From positions 310,001 to 374,000 of the forward strand of contig OY970250.1 of NCBI GenBank assembly GCA_963715575.1: a DNA stretch of 64,000 nucleotides, in the 5' to 3' direction. The position numbers and the translations under genes are program-made. Source of the stretch: AC-32 sp963715575 (GTDB lineage Bacteria > Actinomycetota > Thermoleophilia > Gaiellales > Gaiellaceae). The first letter of the stretch is position 1; each line of letters starts with the position of its first letter. Below the pieces are notes generated by a model. The model was not told where the DNA came from and made no database searches. It worked only from the letters and a program-made list of their open reading frames with translations. Below, piece after piece: positions 53,664 through 62,008 of this stretch.

Positions 53664-56429
53664 TTACCCGATCTTGATCCGGTAGACGCCGCGACCGTGG
53701 GTCGCCGCGTACAGGAGGCGCGCGCCGAGCTTCTTGCCGGCGAGCGTCAGCCCGGAGACCGCCGCCTTCGGCAGCCCGTTCGCGAGCGGCACCCACGTGG
53801 TGGTGCCGAACGCGCGCTTCACGACCGTGAAGTCGGTGGACGCGTAAACGTCACCGGTGGCCGCGTCGTAGACGACGTCGTTCGCCGGCTGGTCACCGAA
53901 GTCGTTCGAGATGTCCGTCCACGTGGCCGTCCCGGCAACCGGGTCGAACACCACGTCGAAGACATGCCCCTGCGTCGTCGGAGTCGACACGTTGAAGCCC
54001 GAGTACGCGACCACGGCGTGGTTCGGGTTCGTCGAGTCGACCGAGATCGCGACCGGCACGCGCGACGGCTGCAAGGTCGTGTCGATCCGGGTGAACGCGA
54101 CCGTCGCGGGGTCGGCGGCGTTGGCGTTCTTCGAGACGAACACACGGCCGGTCGAAGTGGAGGTCCACAGCGTGTCGTGGTCCTTGGCGCGGGTGACCGC
54201 CACCAGGTTGCCGCCGCTGCGAGTCGTCCCGAAGGAGGTGCTCGTCAGCGTCGGCCCGCCGAGCGGGAACCAGTCGTTGAGGGTTCCGCAGTTCCCGGTG
54301 TAGAGCTGGTCGCTCGTCCCGAACTCGCCGGCGGCCGTGTTGCAGTGAGCCTCGAGATACGCCCGGTCACCGCCGAGGTTGGTCGTCCGCCAGACGTGCT
54401 GGCCGCCGATGTAGATCGTCTTCGTCACGACAGGATCGGCGATTGCCGGAGCGTAGAACCGGAACGACTCGGTGGTGAAGATCCCGGTCGCGTCACCGAC
54501 CCAGAGCCAGGTCGCCGGATCGTTGCCGTGGTAGTTGATGTCGATCTGTCCACCGGTGTACATGTGGAAGTGGATGTCCGGGTCGACGGCGTCGAACCCG
54601 GAGTCGCCACCGTCGCCGGTGAGCGGGAGGTACCAGGTGCGGCCGCCGCTGAAGACCTGCGTGCCGTTGTCCTGGGTGCCCGCGAGGGCGTCGGTGGACG
54701 GGGAGAACGGGCTGACCGAGACCGCATTCATCTGCATGGTCGCAAGGCCCGAGTTGAGCACCTTGAGCTCGGTCGGGATCTTGCTCAGCCAAATGTGGCA
54801 GTCGGCGATGAACACCGGGTCGGTGAGGCCGCGGCTGTCGCACTGCGACGACGCGTCGGCCCACTGCCCGCTGGTGCGGATCACGCCGCCGTCCGAGCCG
54901 ACGAAGAACTTGCTCGGGTCGCCCGGCACGAACGCGAGCGCGTGCTGGTCGGGGTGCATCGACTCGCCGCCGACGTCACCGGTCATGTCCGTCCAGGTCG
55001 CGCCGGCGTCCATCGACATCAGCACCGCGCGGCCGTTGCCGCGCATGCCGCCCGGAGCCGCGTACGGCTTGAGCTCCTCGTAGTGCATCAGGCCGCCGAC
55101 GACCACCATGTCGGGGTTGTCCGCCGGCGACATGACGAACATGTCGTAGAAGCACTGCGAGCCGACGAGCGGCGTGTTGCAGTAGTTGTAGACGGCGAAG
55201 CCCGGCGTGCCGTCGGTCGAGTTCGACAGCCGCGTCCAGGCGGCGTTGCTCGACGCAATCAGCGTCGCAGCCGGCTGGCTCGCATCGTCGACCCGGTAGA
55301 CCTGCGCGCCGCTCGGCGTGCCGCTGCCGCTGGAGTCACCGAGGTAGACCCGCGTCTTGCCGGCCTTCACGACCGGGGCGAACGTGTAGCGGTTCCGGTT
55401 GCCGCTGAAGATCAGCGTCCAGGAGCCGGCAGTGCCGCCCGTAGTGGAGCGGAGCAGCCCGCCCGGCGTGGCGCCGGCCGCCGACATCGCCGCGTAGATC
55501 GTGCTCGGGCTCAACGGGTCGAACTTGACCTCGTTGATCGAGCCGGCCTGCACGAGCGCGAAGCTCGTCCCGCCGTCGGTCGAGTTGTAGATGCCGACCG
55601 CCGGGGGCGTCGGGAAGATCGTCGAGCTCCCGCCGCCGTTCGAGCTGATTCCGTGCGTGCCCGAGCGGGTTCCGATCAGGATGTGGCCCGCATTGCCCGG
55701 CTCGACCGCGACCCACGCAATCGACCGGTTGTTGGCCGCCGCGAACGAGCCCGGGACCAGCGACCAGTGGTCGCCGCCGTCGGTCGTCTTGTACAGACCG
55801 AGCCCGGCCTCGCTGTCGCCGCTGCCGTTGGCCTCACCCGTGCCGACGTAGATCGTCTTGCCCGTCGAGTCGTTCGGGTCGACGGTGATCGAGCCGATCG
55901 CGTTCGTCGGGATGCCTTCGGAGATGTTGGTCCAGATCGGCGAGTCGCCGAGCGCGTTGGTCGAGCGCCAGACGCCGCCGCCGGCTGCTGCCACGTAGAG
56001 CCGGCACTGCGTCGGCCGGCACTTCGGGTCGACGGCCAGCGCCGTGACGCGGCCCGACCACTGCGTGGGCTTGATGAAGGACTGCGTCCCGAGCCGGTCG
56101 ACGTTCAGCGTGTTCGGCCCGAGGAAATCCCACGTGTCGGTGCTCAGCGCGTTCGTGCGCTGCGAGATCGCGTTGTTCGCGTCGATGGCTCCCTGGATCT
56201 GGTCGATCGAGACGCCGTCGGCGGGATACGCCCGATCGGTGTAGGCCTCGGCCGCAGCCTCGCCGGCCTCACCCTGGTTGCTCCGGTCGCTCTCGTGCAC
56301 CGCGGTCAGGCGCGGCAACGTGAAGTTCGACCTCGAGGACGTGCTGCTCGAGCCCGTAGCCAGAAGCACCGCAACGGCGGCCGCCACTGCCATGAGCACG
56401 AGGACAGCACCGGTCCGGCGCCAACTCAT
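53664..56429 (-). CDS. Large secreted BNR/VPS10-like beta-propeller protein
   Basis: This 921-residue protein starts at the ATG giving MSWRRTGAVLVLMAVAAAVA (signal anchor). Many Asp-box repeats are visible: TDGGDHWSL, TDGGTSFAL, MDAGATWTDM, and GRVFVSKNAN-like strands. Several WxS/T repeats such as GGGVWRSTNALGD and HVWRTTNLGGD recur across the length, giving two propellers as in glycosyl-hydrolase-like BNR proteins (GH74/sialidase-like). No catalytic Asp pair can be named by eye. It is likely an extracellular protein, preceded by a less G+C-rich promoter stretch at 56440-56480. Confidence 0.85.
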   Translation of the reverse strand: MSWRRTGAVLVLMAVAAAVAVLLATGSSSTSSRSNFTLPRLTAVHESDRSNQGEAGEAAAEAYTDRAYPADGVSIDQIQGAIDANNAISQRTNALSTDTWDFLGPNTLNVDRLGTQSFIKPTQWSGRVTALAVDPKCRPTQCRLYVAAAGGGVWRSTNALGDSPIWTNISEGIPTNAIGSITVDPNDSTGKTIYVGTGEANGSGDSEAGLGLYKTTDGGDHWSLVPGSFAAANNRSIAWVAVEPGNAGHILIGTRSGTHGISSNGGGSSTIFPTPPAVGIYNSTDGGTSFALVQAGSINEVKFDPLSPSTIYAAMSAAGATPGGLLRSTTGGTAGSWTLIFSGNRNRYTFAPVVKAGKTRVYLGDSSGSGTPSGAQVYRVDDASQPAATLIASSNAAWTRLSNSTDGTPGFAVYNYCNTPLVGSQCFYDMFVMSPADNPDMVVVGGLMHYEELKPYAAPGGMRGNGRAVLMSMDAGATWTDMTGDVGGESMHPDQHALAFVPGDPSKFFVGSDGGVIRTSGQWADASSQCDSRGLTDPVFIADCHIWLSKIPTELKVLNSGLATMQMNAVSVSPFSPSTDALAGTQDNGTQVFSGGRTWYLPLTGDGGDSGFDAVDPDIHFHMYTGGQIDINYHGNDPATWLWVGDATGIFTTESFRFYAPAIADPVVTKTIYIGGQHVWRTTNLGGDRAYLEAHCNTAAGEFGTSDQLYTGNCGTLNDWFPLGGPTLTSTSFGTTRSGGNLVAVTRAKDHDTLWTSTSTGRVFVSKNANAADPATVAFTRIDTTLQPSRVPVAISVDSTNPNHAVVAYSGFNVSTPTTQGHVFDVVFDPVAGTATWTDISNDFGDQPANDVVYDAATGDVYASTDFTVVKRAFGTTTWVPLANGLPKAAVSGLTLAGKKLGARLLYAATHGRGVYRIKIG

Positions 56430-56521
56430 GTGGATCCCCCTTGTTCGGTCCTGCTCGTTAATTAGAGAGACCTATATCTCGCAGGCTGTGCCGGGAAAGT
56501 CAAGGGAACTTCGCGAGGCGA

Positions 56522-56594
<73 letters not shown>

Positions 56595-56612
56595 GAGCGG
56601 GGCACAGTGTAG

Positions 56613-57257
56613 CTAGGGCTTTCGGCGGATCAGGGTGACGCCGTCGCGCACCGTCAGCTGCACCGCGATTGCCCGCTCGTCGGCGGCGATGCGGTCGTTG
56701 AGCTCCCGGATCGCGCGCGTCGTCTTCTCGTTGTCGCTCTCGTCGAGCACGCGGCCGCTCCAGAGCGTGTTGTCGATCGCCATCAGGCCGGTGGTCGCAA
56801 GCCGGGGCAGCAGCGCCTCGTAGTAGTTCGCGTAGTTCTCCTTGTCGGCGTCGATGAAGACGAAGTCCCACTCGCCGCCGAGCCGCTCGATCGTCTCGAG
56901 CGCCGAGCCCAGGTGGATCGTGATCCGGTCGCGGTAGGGGCTGCGATCGATGTAGCGCTGGGCCACGTCGGCGTGCTCCTGCGAGACCTCGCAGGTGTCA
57001 ATGTGCCCGCCCTCCGGCAGCCCCGCCGCCATCGAGAGCGAGGAGTAGCCGCTGTAGGTGCCGAGCTCAAGCACCCGCTTCGCCTGAAGGGCATGGACGA
57101 GCTGCTCGAGCAGCCGACCCTCGATCTTCCCTGTCAGCATCTGCGGCGAGTTGAGCGTCGCCTTCGTCTCCTCGGCGAGCTCGGCGAGCAACTCGGTGGG
57201 CCGCGTCGTGTGGGCCTCGGCGTAGCCCTCGATCTCCTCCGGGACGACGAAGCTCAC
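56613..57257 (-). CDS. Class I SAM-dependent O-methyltransferase (COMT-like)
   Basis: This 214-residue protein starts at GTG 57257, overlapping the preceding stop (GTGA). The SAM motifs are RVLELGTYSGYSSLSMAAGL (motif I) and WDFVFIDADKENYANYYEAL (divalent metal Asp). AIDNTLWSGRVLDE is the catechol-OMT-like metal motif. It methylates a hydroxyl of a small phenolic or caffeoyl-like substrate in related proteins. The substrate is unknown. Confidence 0.93.
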   Translation of the reverse strand: MSFVVPEEIEGYAEAHTTRPTELLAELAEETKATLNSPQMLTGKIEGRLLEQLVHALQAKRVLELGTYSGYSSLSMAAGLPEGGHIDTCEVSQEHADVAQRYIDRSPYRDRITIHLGSALETIERLGGEWDFVFIDADKENYANYYEALLPRLATTGLMAIDNTLWSGRVLDESDNEKTTRAIRELNDRIAADERAIAVQLTVRDGVTLIRRKP

Positions 57258-57541
57258 GGCGCGGCCTGCAGTCGTGGTGCTTCGTTCAGCTTGCCGTGCT
57301 TGATGCGCTGCGCCATCTCCTTCGATTCCTCGCGGTAGATCGAGCCGTCCTCGAACTCGATCCACGGGTACTTCTTCTGGTGCGTGCGCTGCTCGGTCTC
57401 GTCGCGCTTCCAGGGTGCGGACGGCAGCTTGTCGAGCTCGTACTCGATCCCGGCCTCGTCGAGCGCCTTCTGCACCCGCCAGCACGGGTGGCCGCCGACC
57501 TTGACCCACAAGTTGTTGCAGCGGTGGAGCGTGATCGCCAT
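57254..57541 (-). CDS. Glutaredoxin/GST N-domain-like small protein
   Basis: This 95-residue protein opens MAITLHRCNNLWVKVGGHPC and continues WRVQKALDEAGIEYE, with a thioredoxin-fold beta-alpha-beta start like glutaredoxins and GST N-terminal domains. The usual CPYC/CPxC pair is replaced by a lone HPCW, so at most a monothiol. KYPWIEFEDGSIYREESKEM holds the cis-Pro/SNAIL-like region. It is coupled to the O-methyltransferase by a four-base overlap. Confidence 0.75.
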   Translation of the reverse strand: MAITLHRCNNLWVKVGGHPCWRVQKALDEAGIEYELDKLPSAPWKRDETEQRTHQKKYPWIEFEDGSIYREESKEMAQRIKHGKLNEAPRLQAAP

Positions 57542-57589
57542 CGTCCCTCCTCTTCGGGTCCGGGCGAGCTTACCGCCGGTTAGCGTCCC

Positions 57590-58626
57590 TTGGCCTTGTC
57601 TGAGCGAGTTCTCACGGAGCGGGAGCTCAACCGCGCGCTGCTTGCGCGGCAGCTGCTGCTCGAGCGGCCGCGCGGCGCCTGCCCCTGCCGCGCGCGGTGG
57701 AGCGGATGGGCGGCGTGCAGTCGCAGTACGCGCCCTCGACGTACGTCGGCCTCTGGTCGCGGGTCGCCGGGCTCGAGCGAGACGCCCTCACCGGCGCGCT
57801 CGAACGGCGCACGCTCGTCCAGGGGACGCTGATGCGCAACACGATCCACGTCGTCTCGCGGCGTGACTACTGGCCGCTCGTGATCGCGATCCGCGAAGAG
57901 CGGCGTGCATGGTCGCGGCGGGTGCAGAAACCGGACGAGCGCGAGCTGCGGCGAGCCGCCGGCCGGCTGCGCCGGTTCCTCGCCGACGGGCCGCGGCGCC
58001 AGCGTGAGATCGAGGCGGCCGGCCTCTGGCTCCCCGGCATCGGGCTCTGGACGAACCTCGTCCGCGTGCCGCCGTCCGGGACCTGGGAACGCCGCCGCGC
58101 GGACCTGTTCGGGCTCGCCGAGGAATGGGTCGGGCCAGAGCCGGTGCTTTCGGAGCTCGAGGCCCGGAACCACCTCGTCCGTCGGTACCTAGCCGCGTTC
58201 GGGCCCGCGCCGCGCACGGACATCGCCGACTGGGCCGGGATGCGCGTGGGCGCGCTCGAGGAGACGCTCGAACATGTGGGGCTCCGCCGCTTCCGCGACG
58301 AGCAGGGCCGCGAGCTGCTCGACCTCGCCAGCGCGCCGCTGCCGCCCGCCGACACGCCGGCGCCGGTGCGCTTCCTCCCCACCTTCGACGCCACGCTGCT
58401 GGTGCACGCGAGGCGCACCGGGATCCTGGCCGAGGAGCACCGCAAGCGGATCTTCCACATCAGGAACCCGCAGTCGGACCCGACGTTCCTCGTCGACGGC
58501 AGCGTCGCGGGCATTTGGCGGCACGAGGACGGCCGGATCGTGCTCGAGCCGTTCGGCCGGCTCGCCCGTGACGCGCGTCGAGAGCTCGAGACGGAAGCCG
58601 AGCGGCTAGCCGCGTTCTACGCGTGA
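57590..58626 (+). CDS. Winged-helix HTH_42 protein (AlkZ/YcaQ-like DNA glycosylase family), frameshifted
   Basis: The N-terminus (VLTERELNRALLARQLLLER) is in one frame; after a break near 57670 the rest continues as RRLPLPRAVERMGGVQSQYA. The VQSQYAPS motif is the QxQ catalytic pair of the AlkZ superfamily, which removes bulky or crosslinked bases from DNA. Further on are QGTLMRNTIHVVSRRDYW, ADWAGMRVGALEETLEHVGL and PTFDATLLVHARRTGI. A TTG at 57590 or 57596 is the likely start. Natural length is about 344 residues. Confidence 0.8.
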
Positions 58627-59274
58627 GCCGCCGATGATCGCATCGCGGCCGTCGGCGAAGCGGACCCACGCCTTGCCCTTGCCGTCGTAGTCCGGTGACC
58701 AGACGACGAGGGTCGCCTCCTCGCCGCCGACCCGCACTGGCTCGGTGCCCTCGGGCTCGGCGCCTCGCCAGACGCGCACGAACGGGTTCTCCTCCCATTC
58801 GCGGCCGATCGTCGTGTCCTCGGTGTGGCCCGGGAGCACGCGGGTCTCGGGCGGCAGCTTCATTAGCACCTCCATCACCGAATGGCGGATCTGCTCGAAG
58901 TCGCCGCCGCCGACCGCGTCCTTGAAGAGCACGTCGCCGCTGCAGCAGGCCTCGCCGTTGACCACGAACGCGAGGTGGTCGTCCTTGTGCCCCGGCGTCG
59001 GCAGGGCGCGGATCGAGAGGCCGCCGGTCTCGAGGTCGCCCTTCACGATCGGGCAGCCGTAGCGCGCCGTGATCTCGCCGTCGCCGGCGATGTGGTCCGC
59101 GTCGGCGTGGGTGGTGAGTAGATGCGTGACCGTCAGACCGTGGCGCTCGACCGCCTCGAACAGCGGCTCGAGCGGCGCGCCCGAGTCGACGAAGACGGCG
59201 GTCCCGCCCGGCTCGTCGCCGATCAGGTACGCGTTCGAGAGCCAGCTCGGGTGCATGCTCCGCTCGACGATCAC
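58606..59274 (-). CDS. Metallo-beta-lactamase-fold hydrolase (glyoxalase II-like)
   Basis: This 222-residue protein starts at GTG 59274. The zinc motif reads LLTTHADADHIAGDG (HxHxDH-type, with Ala for the second residue), then LPTPGHKDDH, CSGDVLFKDAVGG (bridging Asp) and LPGHTEDTTIG. It probably hydrolyses a thioester or a small ester. Its end overlaps the convergent AlkZ-like gene by 21 bases. The substrate is unknown. Confidence 0.92.
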   Translation of the reverse strand: MIVERSMHPSWLSNAYLIGDEPGGTAVFVDSGAPLEPLFEAVERHGLTVTHLLTTHADADHIAGDGEITARYGCPIVKGDLETGGLSIRALPTPGHKDDHLAFVVNGEACCSGDVLFKDAVGGGDFEQIRHSVMEVLMKLPPETRVLPGHTEDTTIGREWEENPFVRVWRGAEPEGTEPVRVGGEEATLVVWSPDYDGKGKAWVRFADGRDAIIGGSRVERG

Positions 59275-59313
59275 CGGGCGCTAGGCTAGACGCTCCGCTC
59301 CGGAGGAGGACGA

Positions 59314-60042
59314 ATGGCCGGCCTGATGTCACGCGCGTCGCTGGTGGTGAAGTCGAAGTTCTCGAAGCTGCTCGACCACGCCGAGGATCCCGGCGAGACC
59401 CTGGACTACTCGTACGAGAAGCAGCTCGAGCTGCTGCAGAACGTCAAGCGCGGGATCGCCGACGTCGTCACCGCCAAGAAGCGGCTCCAGCTGCAGGAGA
59501 CGCAGCTGCAGCAGAGCCTGGTCAAGCTCGATGCGCAGGCACGCGAGGCGCTGGCGGCCGGGCGCGAAGACCTGGCGCGCCAGGCGCTGGAGCGGAAGTC
59601 CGGCCTGCAGCAGCAGCTGCAGTCGCTCGACGAGCAGACGAAGCAGCTCGAGCAGCAACAGGAGAAGCTGATCGCCAGTGAGAAGACGCTCTCGGCGAAG
59701 GTCGAGGCCTTCCGCTCGCAGAAGGAGACGATCAAGGCGCAGTACTCGGCCGCCGAGGCGCAGGTGCGAATCGGTGAGGCGGCGACCGGCATCGGCGAGC
59801 AGATGGCCGACACGGGCCTCGCGATCCAGCGGGCGAAGGACAAGACCGAGCAGATGCAGGCGCGCGCCTCGGCGATCGACGAGCTGACCACGTCGGGCGC
59901 GCTCGAGGACTTCACCTCCGACCAGACGCAGCTCGACCGCGAGCTCGGCGCGATCGCGTCGAAGTCGCAGGTCGACCAGGAGCTCGAGCAGATGAAGGCC
60001 GAGCTGGGCTCCGGCGAGGAAAAGAAGGAGCTGGGCTCATGA
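59314..60042 (+). CDS. pspA: PspA/IM30 family protein
   Basis: This 242-residue coiled-coil protein starts at ATG 59314 behind GGAGGA. It has an amphipathic N-terminal helix (MAGLMSRASLVVKSKFSKLL), then long heptad helices (LQETQLQQSLVKLDAQAREA, then SLDEQTKQLEQQQEKLIASE). This is the ESCRT-III-like membrane-remodelling family that protects leaky membranes. An ATGA overlap couples it to PspAA. pspAB and htpX lie convergent just after. Confidence 0.93.
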   Translation: MAGLMSRASLVVKSKFSKLLDHAEDPGETLDYSYEKQLELLQNVKRGIADVVTAKKRLQLQETQLQQSLVKLDAQAREALAAGREDLARQALERKSGLQQQLQSLDEQTKQLEQQQEKLIASEKTLSAKVEAFRSQKETIKAQYSAAEAQVRIGEAATGIGEQMADTGLAIQRAKDKTEQMQARASAIDELTTSGALEDFTSDQTQLDRELGAIASKSQVDQELEQMKAELGSGEEKKELGS

Positions 60043-60329
60043 TCGTGCGGATCATGGGCGAGGGCCAGTTCGAGATCGACGACGAGGTCGCGAAGGGGCT
60101 CAACGACCTCGACGAGCAGGCCGAGCAGGCGCTGGATGCCGGCGACGCGGACCGGCTCGGGGAGCTGTTGACGCGGATGGCCGAGGCGGTCCGGACGAAC
60201 GGCACGCGCCTGCCCGACGACAACCTGTCGCCGTCGGAGGCGATCGTCCCGCCGCCCGACCTGTCGCTCGAGGAAGCCCGCGAGCTGTTCGAGGGCGAAG
60301 GCCTGATCCCGGACCTTCCCGCCGCCTAG
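60039..60329 (+). CDS. pspAA: PspA-associated protein PspAA-like
   Basis: This 96-residue protein starts at ATG 60039. It reads MIVRIMGEGQFEIDDEVAKG (PspAA beta-start), LNDLDEQAEQALDAGDADRL, then ELFEGEGLIPDLPAA. Its family is known only through genomic association with PspA and HtpX. The gene is the second of the pspA operon and ends before a strong palindromic gap. Confidence 0.88.
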   Translation: MIVRIMGEGQFEIDDEVAKGLNDLDEQAEQALDAGDADRLGELLTRMAEAVRTNGTRLPDDNLSPSEAIVPPPDLSLEEARELFEGEGLIPDLPAA

Positions 60330-60346
60330 CGACCGTTATTAGGTTC

Positions 60347-60432
60347 ACACGCGCGCGCCCCCCACCCACTGGGTGGGGAGTGAGGTTCCACCCGCCGCCC
60401 GCTGCGAGCGTATCGGGCAAATGCGCGCGTGT
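60347..60432. repeat. Nested inverted repeats between convergent psp genes
   Basis: The outer arms ACACGCGCGC (60347-60356) and GCGCGCGTGT (60423-60432) are exact complements around an inner palindrome CCCCACCCA/TGGGTGGGG (60360-60378, one-base centre). It stands between the convergent ends of PspAA (60329) and PspAB (60492) and is a plausible bidirectional terminator. No gene is seen between 60330 and 60491. Confidence 0.6.
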
Positions 60433-60491
60433 CTGTGACGGGTTCGGGCCGGAAGCGTGCCGGTTCGGCCACAGGCACGGCCGCTCTTGAG

Positions 60492-61070
60492 CTAGACCGG
60501 CGCGTCGAAAACCGCGAACCAGCGCGAGAGGTCCTGCTCGACGGGCAGCTCGCGCTCGAGCTTCGCCTTCAGCTCCAGCTCCTCGGCGTTGTCGCGCTCC
60601 TTGTTCTCGCCCTTCGGCACGAACGGCCAGAACGCACCCCGCTTGAAGCCATAGATCCAGTACACGCGCCCGCCGTCGAAGCCCTTGCGCTCGAACGGGA
60701 AGACCGCGGCCAAGAGCTGCGGCCCGAAGCCGCGCGACTGGAGCTCGGACGCGATCAGGTGAACGGTCGTGACGAGGTCCTCGAAGTCGCCGTCACGCAC
60801 GACGAGCCACTCGAAGCCGAACTCGTCCGTGTGCCGCTCCACCTTCGAGCCCGACTCGACGGCGACCGCGTCCAGCAGCTGCTGCAGCTCGTTCTCGGCA
60901 CGCACGAACTCGCCGGCCGACAGCGACTTGAAGCAGACGCCCGCCGCCCCGGCCGGCTTCAGGTCGAGCTCGGTCTCGAGCGTGATGCGCGCGGTCGAGA
61001 TCGCGAAGAGCCGGTCGCCCGCCGCGTCCTTGAGCTGCTTGCGCCCGAAGAGGACGTCGCGCAGACCCAC
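60492..61070 (-). CDS. pspAB: PspA-associated protein PspAB-like
   Basis: This 192-residue protein starts at GTG 61070. It reads MGLRDVLFGRKQLKDAAGDR, AISTARITLETELDLKPAGA, then VYWIYGFKRGAFWPFVPKGE and a charged end, matching the PspAB family, which accompanies PspA and HtpX in Actinomycetota. Biochemistry is unknown. It follows htpX by 5 bases, so they share a transcript. Confidence 0.85.
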   Translation of the reverse strand: MGLRDVLFGRKQLKDAAGDRLFAISTARITLETELDLKPAGAAGVCFKSLSAGEFVRAENELQQLLDAVAVESGSKVERHTDEFGFEWLVVRDGDFEDLVTTVHLIASELQSRGFGPQLLAAVFPFERKGFDGGRVYWIYGFKRGAFWPFVPKGENKERDNAEELELKAKLERELPVEQDLSRWFAVFDAPV

Positions 61071-61075
61071 GCGGG

Positions 61076-61993
61076 CTAGGCGACCGGCCGGCCCATCTCG
61101 CGCGAGATCTCGGCGAGCGCGGCCAGCCGCTTCTCGAGCGGCGGGTGCGTCATGAACAGCTCGCCGCCCCGCTTGCGCCAGTTGGTCGGGATGATGAAGA
61201 AGGCGTTCATGCCCTCGACCTGCCGCAGGTCCTGCTGCGGGATCTGCGTGATCCCGCTGGCGATCTTCTGCAGCGCGCTCATCAGGTTCTCGGGGGCGCC
61301 GGTGATCAGCGCCGAGCCGCGGTCGGCGGCGAACTCGCGGTAGCGCGAGATGGCGAGGATCAGGATCTGGCTGAGGAAGTAGGTCACGACCGAGACGACG
61401 AGCACGACCAGCCAGACCGGGATCTGGTTGTTGTTGTCGCGGTTGCCGCCCATGCCGCCGAACATGCCGCTGTAGAGGCCGACCCGCGTCAGCACGGCGG
61501 CGATCATCGCGAAGAAGCTGGCCACGGTCATCACGAGCACGTCGCGGTTGGCGATGTGCGAGAGCTCATGCGCGAGCACGCCCTCGACCTCCTTCGGCTC
61601 GAGCCGGTTCCAGAGGCCGGTCGTGACGGCGACGGCCGCGTGCTTCTGGTTGCGGCCGGTGGCGAAGGCGTTCGGGACGTCGCTCTCGATCACGGCGACC
61701 CGCGGCTTGCGCAGGTCGGCCATCGCGCAGAGGCGCTCGATCATCTCGTGCAGCTCGGGCGCCTGGTCGGGCTCGACGACCTTTGCGCCGGCGGCCTTCA
61801 AGGCGAGCTTGTCGGAGGTGAAGTACTGGACGAAGGCCAGCGCTCCGACGATCACCACCATCACGACAATGCCGGCGTCGAGCACGAAGAACAGCGCGAC
61901 CGCGAACAGCACGTAGAGCAGCCCCAGCAGCGAGGTCGTCAGCAGCATGCGCAGCGTCAACCCGGCGTCGCGACCGTAAGCCTTGCGTTTCAT
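61076..61993 (-). CDS. htpX: Membrane zinc metalloprotease HtpX
   Basis: This 305-residue protein has HEXXH in EGVLAHELSHIANRDVL (~145) and the third zinc Glu in SRYREFAADRGSALITG (~228). Helices lie at LRMLLTTSLLGLLYVLF and VVMVVIVGALAFV, with more between the motifs. NAFATGRNQKHAAVAVT is typical of HtpX. It removes damaged membrane proteins; its operon partner PspAB and the convergent PspA genes point to an envelope-stress module. Confidence 0.95.
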   Translation of the reverse strand: MKRKAYGRDAGLTLRMLLTTSLLGLLYVLFAVALFFVLDAGIVVMVVIVGALAFVQYFTSDKLALKAAGAKVVEPDQAPELHEMIERLCAMADLRKPRVAVIESDVPNAFATGRNQKHAAVAVTTGLWNRLEPKEVEGVLAHELSHIANRDVLVMTVASFFAMIAAVLTRVGLYSGMFGGMGGNRDNNNQIPVWLVVLVVSVVTYFLSQILILAISRYREFAADRGSALITGAPENLMSALQKIASGITQIPQQDLRQVEGMNAFFIIPTNWRKRGGELFMTHPPLEKRLAALAEISREMGRPVA

Positions 61994-62008
61994 CGAGAAT
62001 CGGCCCCC

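Noticed and set aside
53181..56465. 1094-codon plus-strand open frame opposite the BNR protein
   Set aside because: No domain, very Arg/Val-rich, and the minus strand encodes clear Asp-box repeats with a signal peptide.
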